This document shows, in pieces, positions 54,452 through 62,340 of a DNA stretch of 64,000 nucleotides (positions within the stretch are counted from its first letter, which is position 1; every line of letters begins with the position of its first letter). The DNA comes from Paenibacillus sp. 37 (GTDB lineage: Bacteria; Bacillota; Bacilli; Paenibacillales; Paenibacillaceae). Position numbers and translations under genes: made by a program. The stretch covers positions 6,014,001 through 6,078,000 of the forward strand of contig NZ_CP043761.1 in NCBI RefSeq assembly GCF_008386395.1, given 5' to 3'. The notes beneath the pieces are model-generated. The model ran no database searches. It saw only the letters and a list, made by a program, of their open reading frames with translations, and was not told the origin of the DNA.

Positions 54452-54482
54452 AAAAAAAGCTGCCGTATGGGGCAGCTCTTTT
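54452..54482. terminator. Terminator downstream of the stalk protein gene
   Basis: AGCTGCC pairs with GGCAGCT around a six-base loop, with A and T runs on both sides. It lies about 25 bp past the stop at 54508. Confidence 0.85.
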
Positions 54483-54507
54483 GGTTTAATCTGATTTAAT
54501 TCTACAA

Positions 54508-56136
54508 TTACATCGATTTAGTCAGTGTAATGGAACCATCTTTTTGTGCCCATTTCACATCCCAGTTCAGAAGTTCAGCAATGAAACGCAGAGGTACTTG
54601 CGTACGTCCATCTTTGTTTACGAATACCGTTGAACCCACGTTTTTCTTAACACCGTTCACTTCCATAACGTTGTTGTTCACCCAGAATTCCAGGGTATCA
54701 TCGCCAGCCATTACCGTTACTTGTTGTGCTTTTTTGTCCCATTTCACTGTTGCGCCGATACCTTCACTCAAGAAACGCAGTGGAATGTAGGTTGTGTTTT
54801 TCCAAAGCACTGGTGTGGTGTCCATGTTGGTTGTTTTGTCGTTAATTTTCAGCATTTTGCTGTTCAGTTGCATCCATACTGTTGTCATTTCTGGTGCTGG
54901 TGCAGGTGTTGTTGGCTCTTGGAATTTGTCGTTAAATTGAGTCACAATGGCATTACCCAATGCTTGACCTACACCAAACATCACTTTGAAGCCTTCACGA
55001 TTGGTTGTATAAGAAGCATCATAATTGCCTGCTGCATATTGATTCAATACGTTTTGCACTTGATTTTCATGTGTTGTCAGTGCTTGTTGTCCTGCTGCTT
55101 TTGGCAGATTTCCAGCTGTTGCCGAATCCAGGAATGTAGCGAATTCTGTTGTAAATCCGTCAATACGTTTCTCTACTGCTGCACGAGCCGCAGTATCGTT
55201 GTTTTTAACAGCTTTTACATAGTCGCTTTGCGCATTAACGTGATTGGTTACCCAAATTTTCTCGAAAGCATTGGCACCATCGTTACCATAAACGGAAGCG
55301 ATCGCTGCTTTGAAGTCAGCTGTGTTTCCAGCTTCAGCTGTAATCAGTGCGTTGGAAGCGGCTGTACGTCCATCAAATTCCTCTTGCATTTGCAGAGCCG
55401 AAAGCGCAAAGTGTTCGGAAGCCAAGTGGTTGAGTGCAGATCTCAGATCAGCTGCTTTGGTATCCGCTTTGGTATTTTTGAATTTCTCAGGCATTTGTGT
55501 AGTAATTGCTGTGGAAAGCGCCTTACTTACGTCAAACATTTCTTTGAAACCTTCACGATAAGCCTTGTATGCATCAGCGTAATCTCCAGCTACATACTCA
55601 TCAAATACTTTTTGCACGAGATCTTCATGTACTTTCAGCGCCTGTTTGGCTGCTGCTTTTGGCAATTTGCCTTCGGTAGCTGTGCTCAGGAACGTGGAGA
55701 ATTCATCCACGAAACCGTTGATGTTGGCCTGTGCTTGTTTGATCCCAGCCTGGTTGCCCATTTTGGTTGCTTTCACCAGATCATCGGTGTATTTGTTATG
55801 AGCGCGGAAGATGCGTTCGAATTCTTTGGCACCTGCCTCACCATATAGGGAAGCAATCGCTGGTTGCATATCCAGTGCATTCTGGTCGAGTGCTTTGTAG
55901 GCTGCATCTGCATCTTTTGCTCCGTCATATGCTTTTGCCATTGCCGTTACTGCGAGTGCAAAGTGCTCGGACAGCAGGTGGTCCAGGTTTGCTCTCAAGT
56001 CAGCCGCAGGTGTATTTACGGATGCTTTCATCATTGTCATCGGTGTCTGTGGGGCGGAAGCTGCTCCAGCGATTCCCGGCATCAACAGTGTTAAGCTAAG
56101 TACAGGTGCGATAAACTTCTTCATTTTCATTTTCAT
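54508..56136 (-). CDS. Secreted protein with two tandem helical repeats and a C-terminal stalk domain
   Basis: This 542-residue protein has a signal peptide (KKFIAPVLSLTLLMPGIAGAASA). Two repeats of about 170 residues follow (about residues 40-225 and 230-405), sharing the frames SEHFALA/SEHFALS, EFSTFL/EFATFL and KLPKAAAKQA/NLPKAAGQQA. Three histidines sit at equal places in both: SEHF, (R/N)H and VHED/THEN. After a PTTPAPAPE linker comes a copper-amine-oxidase-N-like stalk domain (YIPLRFLSEGIGATVKWD, QVPLRFIAELLNWDVKW). Function is unknown; the shared His pattern hints at a metal or heme site. A possible attenuator lies in its leader. Confidence 0.85.
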   Translation of the reverse strand: MKMKMKKFIAPVLSLTLLMPGIAGAASAPQTPMTMMKASVNTPAADLRANLDHLLSEHFALAVTAMAKAYDGAKDADAAYKALDQNALDMQPAIASLYGEAGAKEFERIFRAHNKYTDDLVKATKMGNQAGIKQAQANINGFVDEFSTFLSTATEGKLPKAAAKQALKVHEDLVQKVFDEYVAGDYADAYKAYREGFKEMFDVSKALSTAITTQMPEKFKNTKADTKAADLRSALNHLASEHFALSALQMQEEFDGRTAASNALITAEAGNTADFKAAIASVYGNDGANAFEKIWVTNHVNAQSDYVKAVKNNDTAARAAVEKRIDGFTTEFATFLDSATAGNLPKAAGQQALTTHENQVQNVLNQYAAGNYDASYTTNREGFKVMFGVGQALGNAIVTQFNDKFQEPTTPAPAPEMTTVWMQLNSKMLKINDKTTNMDTTPVLWKNTTYIPLRFLSEGIGATVKWDKKAQQVTVMAGDDTLEFWVNNNVMEVNGVKKNVGSTVFVNKDGRTQVPLRFIAELLNWDVKWAQKDGSITLTKSM

Positions 56137-56239
56137 TACGTGTTCACTCCTCGATTATGTTTTGTGTATAATTTCTTTCCTCGTCGTCGTCTTCATAGGG
56201 TGTAACGCAGGGTTTTCTATTCTGGATCACTCTGTGGGC

Positions 56240-56347
56240 AAAAAAAATTACAGCCTTCCGTGAAGAAAGCTGTAAATGCCTGATGTATCAAGGTTTTTTT
56301 GAATTAAAAAAAACTAAAATTATAGTGATCTTTCTGATCAATGACTA
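56240..56347 (-). promoter_or_regulatory. Promoter and leader terminator upstream of the stalk protein gene
   Basis: The -35 is TAGTCA (56342-56347) and the -10 is TATAAT (56319-56324), with a 17 bp spacer. Downstream, still about 105 bp before the ATG, TTACAGC and GCTGTAA form a hairpin (56248-56275) followed by eight T: an intrinsic terminator inside the leader, suggesting attenuation. Confidence 0.5.
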
Positions 56348-56465
56348 CCTACGTACTGTAAGACAGTTACTTCATTTCCCTTTATTTCTCAACTATAGCT
56401 TACATCAAAGGTTATCTTGAAGTACAATAAAGACATATCAACTTATTCGCGAAGGAGGTTCATTC

Positions 56466-56672
56466 ATGACCTGGTTGCCTTATGTTTTAATTGTGGGTAT
56501 CGCCTTATTTGGAGGTATTGCTACCCTGATTATCGGAAATTCCAAAGCCAATCAGACCAGCAACCCCGAATATGATCGTCGCACAAAGCAAAACCTCAGT
56601 AAACTTTCCTATGTATACGTTGGTGCGATTGTACTTGGTTTTGGCGGACTAATCCTCTATCTTTTCAACTAA
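56466..56672 (+). CDS. Small two-helix membrane protein, unknown function
   Basis: This 68-residue protein has two membrane helices (about residues 4-25 and 47-67) joined by a polar loop SKANQTSNPEYDRRTKQNLS. I do not recognise the family. The start is well supported by CGAAGGAGGTT. It stands alone between the two stalk-domain genes, and nothing shows a shared role. Confidence 0.75.
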   Translation: MTWLPYVLIVGIALFGGIATLIIGNSKANQTSNPEYDRRTKQNLSKLSYVYVGAIVLGFGGLILYLFN

Positions 56673-56761
56673 AATGTTTCGATTCGGCAAAGAATACGTT
56701 CAAACATGCCTAGCAGCTTCCGTTTTCGTTCTACATTCTCCTGTATATACACACATGTTTA

Positions 56762-56867
56762 CAAGTTGGAGATAATTCAGAATTATTCTGGATATGTTCG
56801 GGGTTTAATATAAAGCCATAAGGGACAGCGAGCCCATTAAACAAAACCAAACCCCAACTTGAAGGAG
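56762..56867 (+). ncRNA. Possible structured leader of the second stalk protein gene
   Basis: CAAGTTGG (56762-56769) can pair with CCAACTTG (56854-56861), whose end abuts the ribosome binding site. Within lie a perfect hairpin ATAATT-CAG-AATTAT (56772-56786), GGGGTTT pairing with AAACCCC (56800-56806 with 56849-56855), and GGG-CCC (56822-56835). The last pair competes with the outer stem by sharing its CC. A translational switch is possible, but no known family matches. Confidence 0.4.
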
Positions 56868-56873
56868 AGATAT

Positions 56874-57983
56874 ATGATGAAAAAAAACATGAAGAAATCC
56901 GTAGCAACGATGATGGTACTGGGCATGACATTAACAGGAGCAACGGGAGTATTTGCCGGAACGCAGCTGGAGAAGATCTCGGCATACCTTAACCATGGAA
57001 TTAGCTTCAATGTGGATGGCGCGGCTTATTCACCAACGGATGGCAACGGCAACAAACTGGCTCCAATTACCTATAACAACTCTACTTACCTGCCTGTACG
57101 TGCACTTGCAGATGCGTTGCATGTACCTGTATCCTATGACGGCAAAAAAGGTCAGGTCATTATTGGCCAAGCAACAACCAATCCATCAGCCCTGACGAAT
57201 GTAACGTATAGCGCTGCACAAAAAGCGGCAATTCAAAAAGCTTTTGCCCAATTCGATGGGTTTGAAACAGCTTATGCTCCTCAGCAGATGATTGCAGGTG
57301 ACACGTTTAAAAGTGTAGGGGCAGGTGCCGACGGCGTCGGCTTTGTTTTCAACCATATGAAAGTGGATGTATCTCCAAGAGATTATTCGGACGGTTATAC
57401 GAGCAAAGACGTGAAACTGTCCAATGGCGTTATCGCCAAATGGTACACACCCGATCAAACGGGCATGCTCACCTTCCAACTGGATGATCGTTACGTTACC
57501 CTTAGCTCACCGGATCATAAGTTGAGTCAAGCTCAGTTGCAACAAGTCGCGGTCTCTGTTCAGAAGGCAACGGGCAACAACGATCAGGGGATCACTGCAT
57601 TCGCTGATGTGAACTATAGCAAGCAACAAATGGATAACATGCGCAAGGCATTTGCGAAGTTTGACGGATTCACCACTGCTTATGCCCCACAACACATGGT
57701 TGCTGGAGACACGTTCAAAAGCGTAGGTGCAGGCGGCGATGGTGTAAACTTTGTTTTCAATCGTATGAATGTCACGGTATCCCCTAAAGACTACTCGTTC
57801 AGCTATGATGGCAAAACGGTAAAACTGCCTAATGGCGTATCCGCCAAATGGTATACACCGGATCAAACGGATATGCTCACATTCAAGCTGGACGATCGTT
57901 ATGTAACCATCAGCTCGCCGAATAACCAATTGACTCACACTCAACTGGAGCAAATGGCGGTATCTGTACAAAAAGTGAAATAA
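56874..57983 (+). CDS. Secreted stalk-domain protein with two tandem C-terminal repeats
   Basis: This 369-residue protein has a signal peptide (SVATMMVLGMTLTGATGVFA), then a copper-amine-oxidase-N-like stalk domain (TYLPVRALADALHVPVSYD). Two near-identical repeats of about 115 residues follow (about residues 105-230 and 240-365), each containing FAKFDGF or FAQFDGF, GDTFKSVGAG, KWYTPDQT and DDRYVT. The repeats match no family I know. A TTG-led frame from 56859 exists, but the ATG at 56874 with GAAGGAGAG is preferred. Secretion and repeat structure suggest a surface role. Confidence 0.83.
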   Translation: MMKKNMKKSVATMMVLGMTLTGATGVFAGTQLEKISAYLNHGISFNVDGAAYSPTDGNGNKLAPITYNNSTYLPVRALADALHVPVSYDGKKGQVIIGQATTNPSALTNVTYSAAQKAAIQKAFAQFDGFETAYAPQQMIAGDTFKSVGAGADGVGFVFNHMKVDVSPRDYSDGYTSKDVKLSNGVIAKWYTPDQTGMLTFQLDDRYVTLSSPDHKLSQAQLQQVAVSVQKATGNNDQGITAFADVNYSKQQMDNMRKAFAKFDGFTTAYAPQHMVAGDTFKSVGAGGDGVNFVFNRMNVTVSPKDYSFSYDGKTVKLPNGVSAKWYTPDQTDMLTFKLDDRYVTISSPNNQLTHTQLEQMAVSVQKVK

Positions 57984-58019
57984 ACGATGCACGATCCTTA
58001 GATCGAAATAGGAAATATA

Positions 58020-58073
58020 AACACACATCATTTCGGTCCCACTTTATGATCTGGGGCTGATTTGATGTGTGTT
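58020..58073. terminator. Hairpin between convergent genes
   Basis: AACACACATCA pairs with TGATGTGTGTT across a 32-base loop. It lies between the convergent stops at 57983 and 58072. T runs are weak, so efficiency is uncertain. Confidence 0.45.
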
Positions 58074-58752
58074 ACGTATTCTCAAGTTCTGCTTCAAAGA
58101 CCTCTGCCTTATTCATGACTTGGCGAAGCCAGTAATACCGATGCAAGTCCATGATAAAATGGAACACCACAAAAGCCAGCATAATGTATACAGACATTAG
58201 CATAACAACCACAGTCTGCTGTGTAACAAAGGCCAGTGAAATATTGGCCAGAAGATATGCTCCGCCCGTAATCATCGTTAATGTGGCAACAGGCACACCC
58301 GTGCTCTTATTCCCTTTTTTACGCTGAGGGGGCTGCTGCAACCTACGCAAACGAAACTTCACGTATTGGAATAAGGCAAAACCATATACCGCAAATGATC
58401 CAATGGCGTACCAAGGTGTCGACAGACCAAGTGTCCCGTAGGCAAACTTCTGTATAGTTACCATAAATCCCACAGAACAAACGATGCCAAATACGCCTCG
58501 GAACAGTACATAATTCAGTTGGAGTCTGCGCGGGGCAACAATCAGGGCAATCGCCCATATATTCATAAAGGCTAGCGGTGGCACGAGAATATACGCATAC
58601 AGCGATTGGAACGGGACACTGAACACGGGAATAAGCAGAAATACATTAAGAAAAAACAGGACAAGTATACCTACACTCAGCCGAATACCATCTACTGCAT
58701 AGATAACATAAGGTGAAACTTCATACGGTTTTGAACGTTTATTGTTCGCCAT
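58072..58752 (-). CDS. Multi-helix membrane protein, unknown function
   Basis: This 226-residue protein has about six membrane helices (for example LSVGILVLFFLNVFLLIPVF, GFALFQYVKFRLRRLQ) with a hydrophilic N-terminus NNKRSKPYEVSP. I do not recognise the family. The ATG at 58752 follows AAGGAAGAG; an earlier ATG at 58785 just after the upstream stop is also possible. It is the last gene of a three-gene operon with 58788-59840 and 59927-61642. Confidence 0.75.
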   Translation of the reverse strand: MANNKRSKPYEVSPYVIYAVDGIRLSVGILVLFFLNVFLLIPVFSVPFQSLYAYILVPPLAFMNIWAIALIVAPRRLQLNYVLFRGVFGIVCSVGFMVTIQKFAYGTLGLSTPWYAIGSFAVYGFALFQYVKFRLRRLQQPPQRKKGNKSTGVPVATLTMITGGAYLLANISLAFVTQQTVVVMLMSVYIMLAFVVFHFIMDLHRYYWLRQVMNKAEVFEAELENT

Positions 58753-58787
58753 AATAGCTCTTCCTTGATAGATACGTTTCGTCATAA

Positions 58788-59840
58788 CTACAATGTCCTG
58801 TCCGTTAAACGAACAACCCTGCGATAGTACATCGCATCCATCAAATCCTCCCAGTCGAGTTCACTGGCATTAACGTCTCGATAATATACCGCAGCAGCAG
58901 GCAAGAAACCAACCAGCGGCCCTGTACCACCACATATCAGACTCCCGCCGTCTCCGCCTTTGGGCATCACATCCCCAGCCGAATCTAGCGTAAGCTCATA
59001 TTTGTAGGGATCACCAGCAAACTTTATGCCAAAGAAATTCGGCAGTTCCAGATCATAAGCACGATCATCCTTTTCTTCAACTCGTGAAGAGGCCGTCTCT
59101 GCCGATCCATCCACAATCTCATCCACGCCTTCCAGACTGCCAAAGTGCTTCAATCTCATTGTATAGTCAAAGCTGTCTCCCCAAGGAAATAATGTGCGAC
59201 AACCGCCGCCATAGATGTACTCCCATTCGTCTTCGGTCAGCAGACCAAAACCCGCCGCAGCTTCTTCCCTCACAACGTCTTCCAACTCTATTCCTTCGTT
59301 GAACCACAGGATTCGCACTTCGTCTTCACTTTGGCGAATCAGACGGAATTGTTGATGCAATTCATATTCACGGATCTCCGACTGTTTAAACTGCTCCAGT
59401 GCTGCCGGAAAATCAGAATCTTCCTGCGCGAAGGCTTCCTCCTCGGACACTTCAATCCAGCCAAGTGAGATCAGTTCACATTCAACAAGCATCGGCGCAA
59501 TGTTGACCGTTCTTACAGGTGACATTTGACTCGCCAGAAATGAATCCACGTCCTCCACACCATACTCACTGACTGTCCCATGCAGATCGGCTGAGGTCTC
59601 TTCGTTCATTCCATGTTGCCAACGATCCCAGCCGAGCGTGACTTGATCTCCAGGCACAAATACAAACCTCTCCTCCTCATGCGTAAACACACCTGTCTCG
59701 ATTCGCTGACCGAATCGCTCAAATGTTTCAAGTCCCTCATATTGCATACCAACTGGTAACTGATGAACCAGCTTACGCATCCAGGCTTCTTTGTCCTGGG
59801 CATTCAACTCCTGCCACATGTCCCGTCTTAATGCTTCCAT
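58788..59840 (-). CDS. Protein with a degenerate formylglycine-generating-enzyme-like domain
   Basis: This 350-residue soluble protein has a C-terminal part that recalls the FGE-sulfatase fold: LLTEDEWEYIYGGGCRTLFPWGDS matches the family's EWEYA..G...WGD block (cut here to TEDEWEYIYGGG and LFPWGDS), followed by NFFGIKFAGDPY and GGDGGSLICGGTG. The two catalytic Cys of true FGE are not clearly present, so activity is doubtful. The N-terminal half is acidic and unknown. The ATG at 59840 follows GGTGGGGAGAG. It ends 35 bp before the next gene. Confidence 0.7.
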   Translation of the reverse strand: MEALRRDMWQELNAQDKEAWMRKLVHQLPVGMQYEGLETFERFGQRIETGVFTHEEERFVFVPGDQVTLGWDRWQHGMNEETSADLHGTVSEYGVEDVDSFLASQMSPVRTVNIAPMLVECELISLGWIEVSEEEAFAQEDSDFPAALEQFKQSEIREYELHQQFRLIRQSEDEVRILWFNEGIELEDVVREEAAAGFGLLTEDEWEYIYGGGCRTLFPWGDSFDYTMRLKHFGSLEGVDEIVDGSAETASSRVEEKDDRAYDLELPNFFGIKFAGDPYKYELTLDSAGDVMPKGGDGGSLICGGTGPLVGFLPAAAVYYRDVNASELDWEDLMDAMYYRRVVRLTDRTL

Positions 59841-59926
59841 AACTCTCCCCACCTTTACTTATACACTTCCACTTCTCTAAAATGCTTTACTGGCACAGCA
59901 CAATCTGACTTGTCTTGTTTACATTT

Positions 59927-61642
59927 TTATTTCCCTGCGGCCTGCAACAGTTCCAGCAATAATTCCTTCCGTCTTCCCTCCGCTTTGCGAGCGAGCGTTG
60001 AGAGCTTCTCCACCTTGCCAAAGATCGGATAGAGTACACGTTCCGCTTCATAATACTCAAGTTCTTGAATCTGTCTAACCAGCCGTTCGAGTATTCCCTC
60101 ATTCTCCAGTTCGGGCTGAATCTTCAGCTTCAGACTATCCGTCGAACGACGCAAGCTGGCGACTAACGCAGGTATGGATTGAGCCGTTACACCCTGTTGT
60201 TCCACAAATGCCGCAATGAACTTATCCTGAATTAACTGATGCTCATCATCCACTTCGCCCATGTAATATTCAACCAGCGGGAAATACCGCTCATCCACGA
60301 GCCCCAGCCCAAAGGTTGCATAACTGCCTGGCATACAGCTTTTCTCTCCCTCGGTATCCTCATAAAACTCGAACTCTTGGATAGCCTCACGCGCATATTC
60401 TTCCATCAGCGGACGTAGCTCCGGGTACTCCATTGCATTGGCAAAGAATCGGTGGGTATCCGACTTCGCGAGTCCTTTGATCGGCAAATACTGCTTTACG
60501 CTGGACTTGAGCTTGATCTTATAACTTTTCGGAAAGCCCTGTTTCAATAAATGAGTGATAAAGGTAAGTACCTGTTGATAGGCACCCGGCACTTCCTTAC
60601 GAATGTGAATATTAATCAGAGCAAATACATCATTTGCTTTGCATTCTACTTCTTCCGTTTTCACATGAATATCCTCTTTCGCATACGTCCCGCTGCCTTC
60701 CGTCATCATCAGTGCCGCACGTCTGCTGCCGAGTTGCTTCGCGAGTTCCAGGAAAGTCTGACCTTGAGCTTTGCTATAATTCGGCTCAAATCGTAGAATC
60801 AACACCGCCGCGTATAACAGCAGATCTATGGGGTGAGTCCCGGGTATTTGCGCCTTCTGCATCTTATCCGACGATTGGTCTGTCCGTGATTCAACATCCC
60901 ATTCCAACGTCGCTCCTGGCTTAAGCGAATATTCATTGGTACGATATTCAGAAGACTGCACATCATAATATTGTGGCAAAAACTGATTCTCCGCCCATGC
61001 CGTCACCGCACGAGTAATATCACCACGATGCTCGGCAAGTGCCTCCGGACGACCCTGATTCAACTCTTGAATCCGGTCATACTGCCTGATGGTCCATGCC
61101 ACATCCAGTTCAGGAAACAGTGTAGGATCAAGCAGATGACGCGTCAAAAAGAAGGATTCCAACGGCTTTGTTGGATATGCACCGTTCTCCAGCTTCTGCT
61201 CAATGTATGTATGAATACGCTCAAGCAACTGCTGCTTTTTCTCTTCATTGATATATTCCAGCAAAGTCAGTTGCAGCTTTCCTTCTGTTGTAGGGAATTT
61301 ACCACGGAAGGTAAATCGATAGTCAATCAACGGGGAATCTGCCAGCTTGTCCAGTCTTCCCTGAACAACCTCTACAAGCTTAGGTCCAATCTCATTACGA
61401 ACCTGTTCATCGGTAAAGGCTCCTGCCTGCTTCGATTTCAGACCATCATCCAAACCCAGATCCACACTGTCTACTGTAGTCCGTCCAGGTCTATAATCCA
61501 GCAAAATATCATTGAAAATGCCTATTTGCAGCGTAGTTCGCTTCGTAACATTTTCCAAGTCATCCCGCTTTTCCTGTTCATCAAACCATTCATGAATTGT
61601 CGTCATCATCTCTTCCATTGCCTGGTCATAAAGTGTACTCAT
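59927..61642 (-). CDS. Large soluble protein, unknown function
   Basis: This 571-residue protein has no signal peptide or membrane helix and is rich in charged helical segments (EKRDDLENVTKRTT, ERIHTYIEQKLENG). I recognise no domain with confidence; it probably belongs to an uncharacterised DUF family. The ATG at 61642 follows GCAGGAG. It is the first gene of the three-gene operon. A gap of 86 bp precedes the FGE-like gene. Confidence 0.75.
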   Translation of the reverse strand: MSTLYDQAMEEMMTTIHEWFDEQEKRDDLENVTKRTTLQIGIFNDILLDYRPGRTTVDSVDLGLDDGLKSKQAGAFTDEQVRNEIGPKLVEVVQGRLDKLADSPLIDYRFTFRGKFPTTEGKLQLTLLEYINEEKKQQLLERIHTYIEQKLENGAYPTKPLESFFLTRHLLDPTLFPELDVAWTIRQYDRIQELNQGRPEALAEHRGDITRAVTAWAENQFLPQYYDVQSSEYRTNEYSLKPGATLEWDVESRTDQSSDKMQKAQIPGTHPIDLLLYAAVLILRFEPNYSKAQGQTFLELAKQLGSRRAALMMTEGSGTYAKEDIHVKTEEVECKANDVFALINIHIRKEVPGAYQQVLTFITHLLKQGFPKSYKIKLKSSVKQYLPIKGLAKSDTHRFFANAMEYPELRPLMEEYAREAIQEFEFYEDTEGEKSCMPGSYATFGLGLVDERYFPLVEYYMGEVDDEHQLIQDKFIAAFVEQQGVTAQSIPALVASLRRSTDSLKLKIQPELENEGILERLVRQIQELEYYEAERVLYPIFGKVEKLSTLARKAEGRRKELLLELLQAAGK

Positions 61643-61973
61643 CCAATCTCCTGCCTTCCCATGCATCTAATGATGTTCATCAACCAAACTTGAACCTCTA
61701 TGAAACCCGGACCAATCCGGGGCATCTCTGTTATAAATACGTATTGATGTTCGTATACTACCTATTATTTTACTCTCTCAAGTACACCGGGAACAATAAG
61801 GCAGCAGGGGGAGAAAAGGTGGTGAAAGCTGCCCATAAGTGGTATTTAAGACACGCCCTAGTCAAAGAGATCTACGGATGCCTTTCACATCTATGTAGGC
61901 TCTCGGTATGCCCTCGCTATCATCATCCCCACGTTGTATAATCATTGTATTCCTTTTCAGGAGGTCAGACGAA
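61643..61973. other. Intergenic region between divergent genes
   Basis: About 330 bp hold a small hairpin (CCCGGACCAATCCGGGG, 61706-61723 region) and a TATAAT box just before the DUF7662 gene without a good -35. I see no further gene. Weak -10 boxes for both directions are present. Confidence 0.4.
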
Positions 61974-62216
61974 ATGAGCTACAGCAAATACTTCCCTTTG
62001 GAAAACTATTTGAATCAGTTTGCAATCACCCTTACATATGCAGAGCTTGAGGAAATTCTCGGATTTACGTTACCCCCTACAGCGTATAATCGCGAACAAT
62101 GGTGGGTAAATAATTCCAATAATCATACACAGGCACTATCTTGGTTAAATGCCGGATGGAAGGTAGAGAATGTGATTTTAGGAAAAAACGTGACGTTTGT
62201 CCGCGGCGAGTCCTAA
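61974..62216 (+). CDS. DUF7662 domain protein
   Basis: This 80-residue protein is one complete DUF7662 domain: ENYLNQF at the start, LTYAELEEILGFTLPPTAY, EQWWVNNS, and ALSWLNAGWKVENVILGKNVTF. The domain is common in bacteria and its role is unknown. The start follows CAGGAGGT at good spacing; the longer frame from 61908 lacks a site. It stands alone between divergent and convergent neighbours. Confidence 0.88.
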   Translation: MSYSKYFPLENYLNQFAITLTYAELEEILGFTLPPTAYNREQWWVNNSNNHTQALSWLNAGWKVENVILGKNVTFVRGES

Positions 62217-62287
62217 ATGATTATGTATGATATAGATTGTTAGTTATAACTCCAAAGGCTCTATTGTTCCATAATTGTTATTCGAGA

Positions 62288-62333
62288 CAAAAAAAGCAGG
62301 GTAGACTGATGAATCCATCAGCTCTCCCCTGCT
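62288..62333 (-). terminator. Terminator of the edge binding-protein gene
   Basis: AGCAGGGGAGAGCTGAT pairs with ATCAGTCTACCCTGCT (imperfect) followed by seven T on the minus strand. It lies just after the stop at 62341. Confidence 0.88.
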
Positions 62334-62340
62334 CTGTAAA

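Noticed and set aside
58788..59840. An active formylglycine-generating enzyme
   Set aside because: The fold-like motifs are present but the catalytic cysteine pair is not clear and no sulfatase is encoded nearby.
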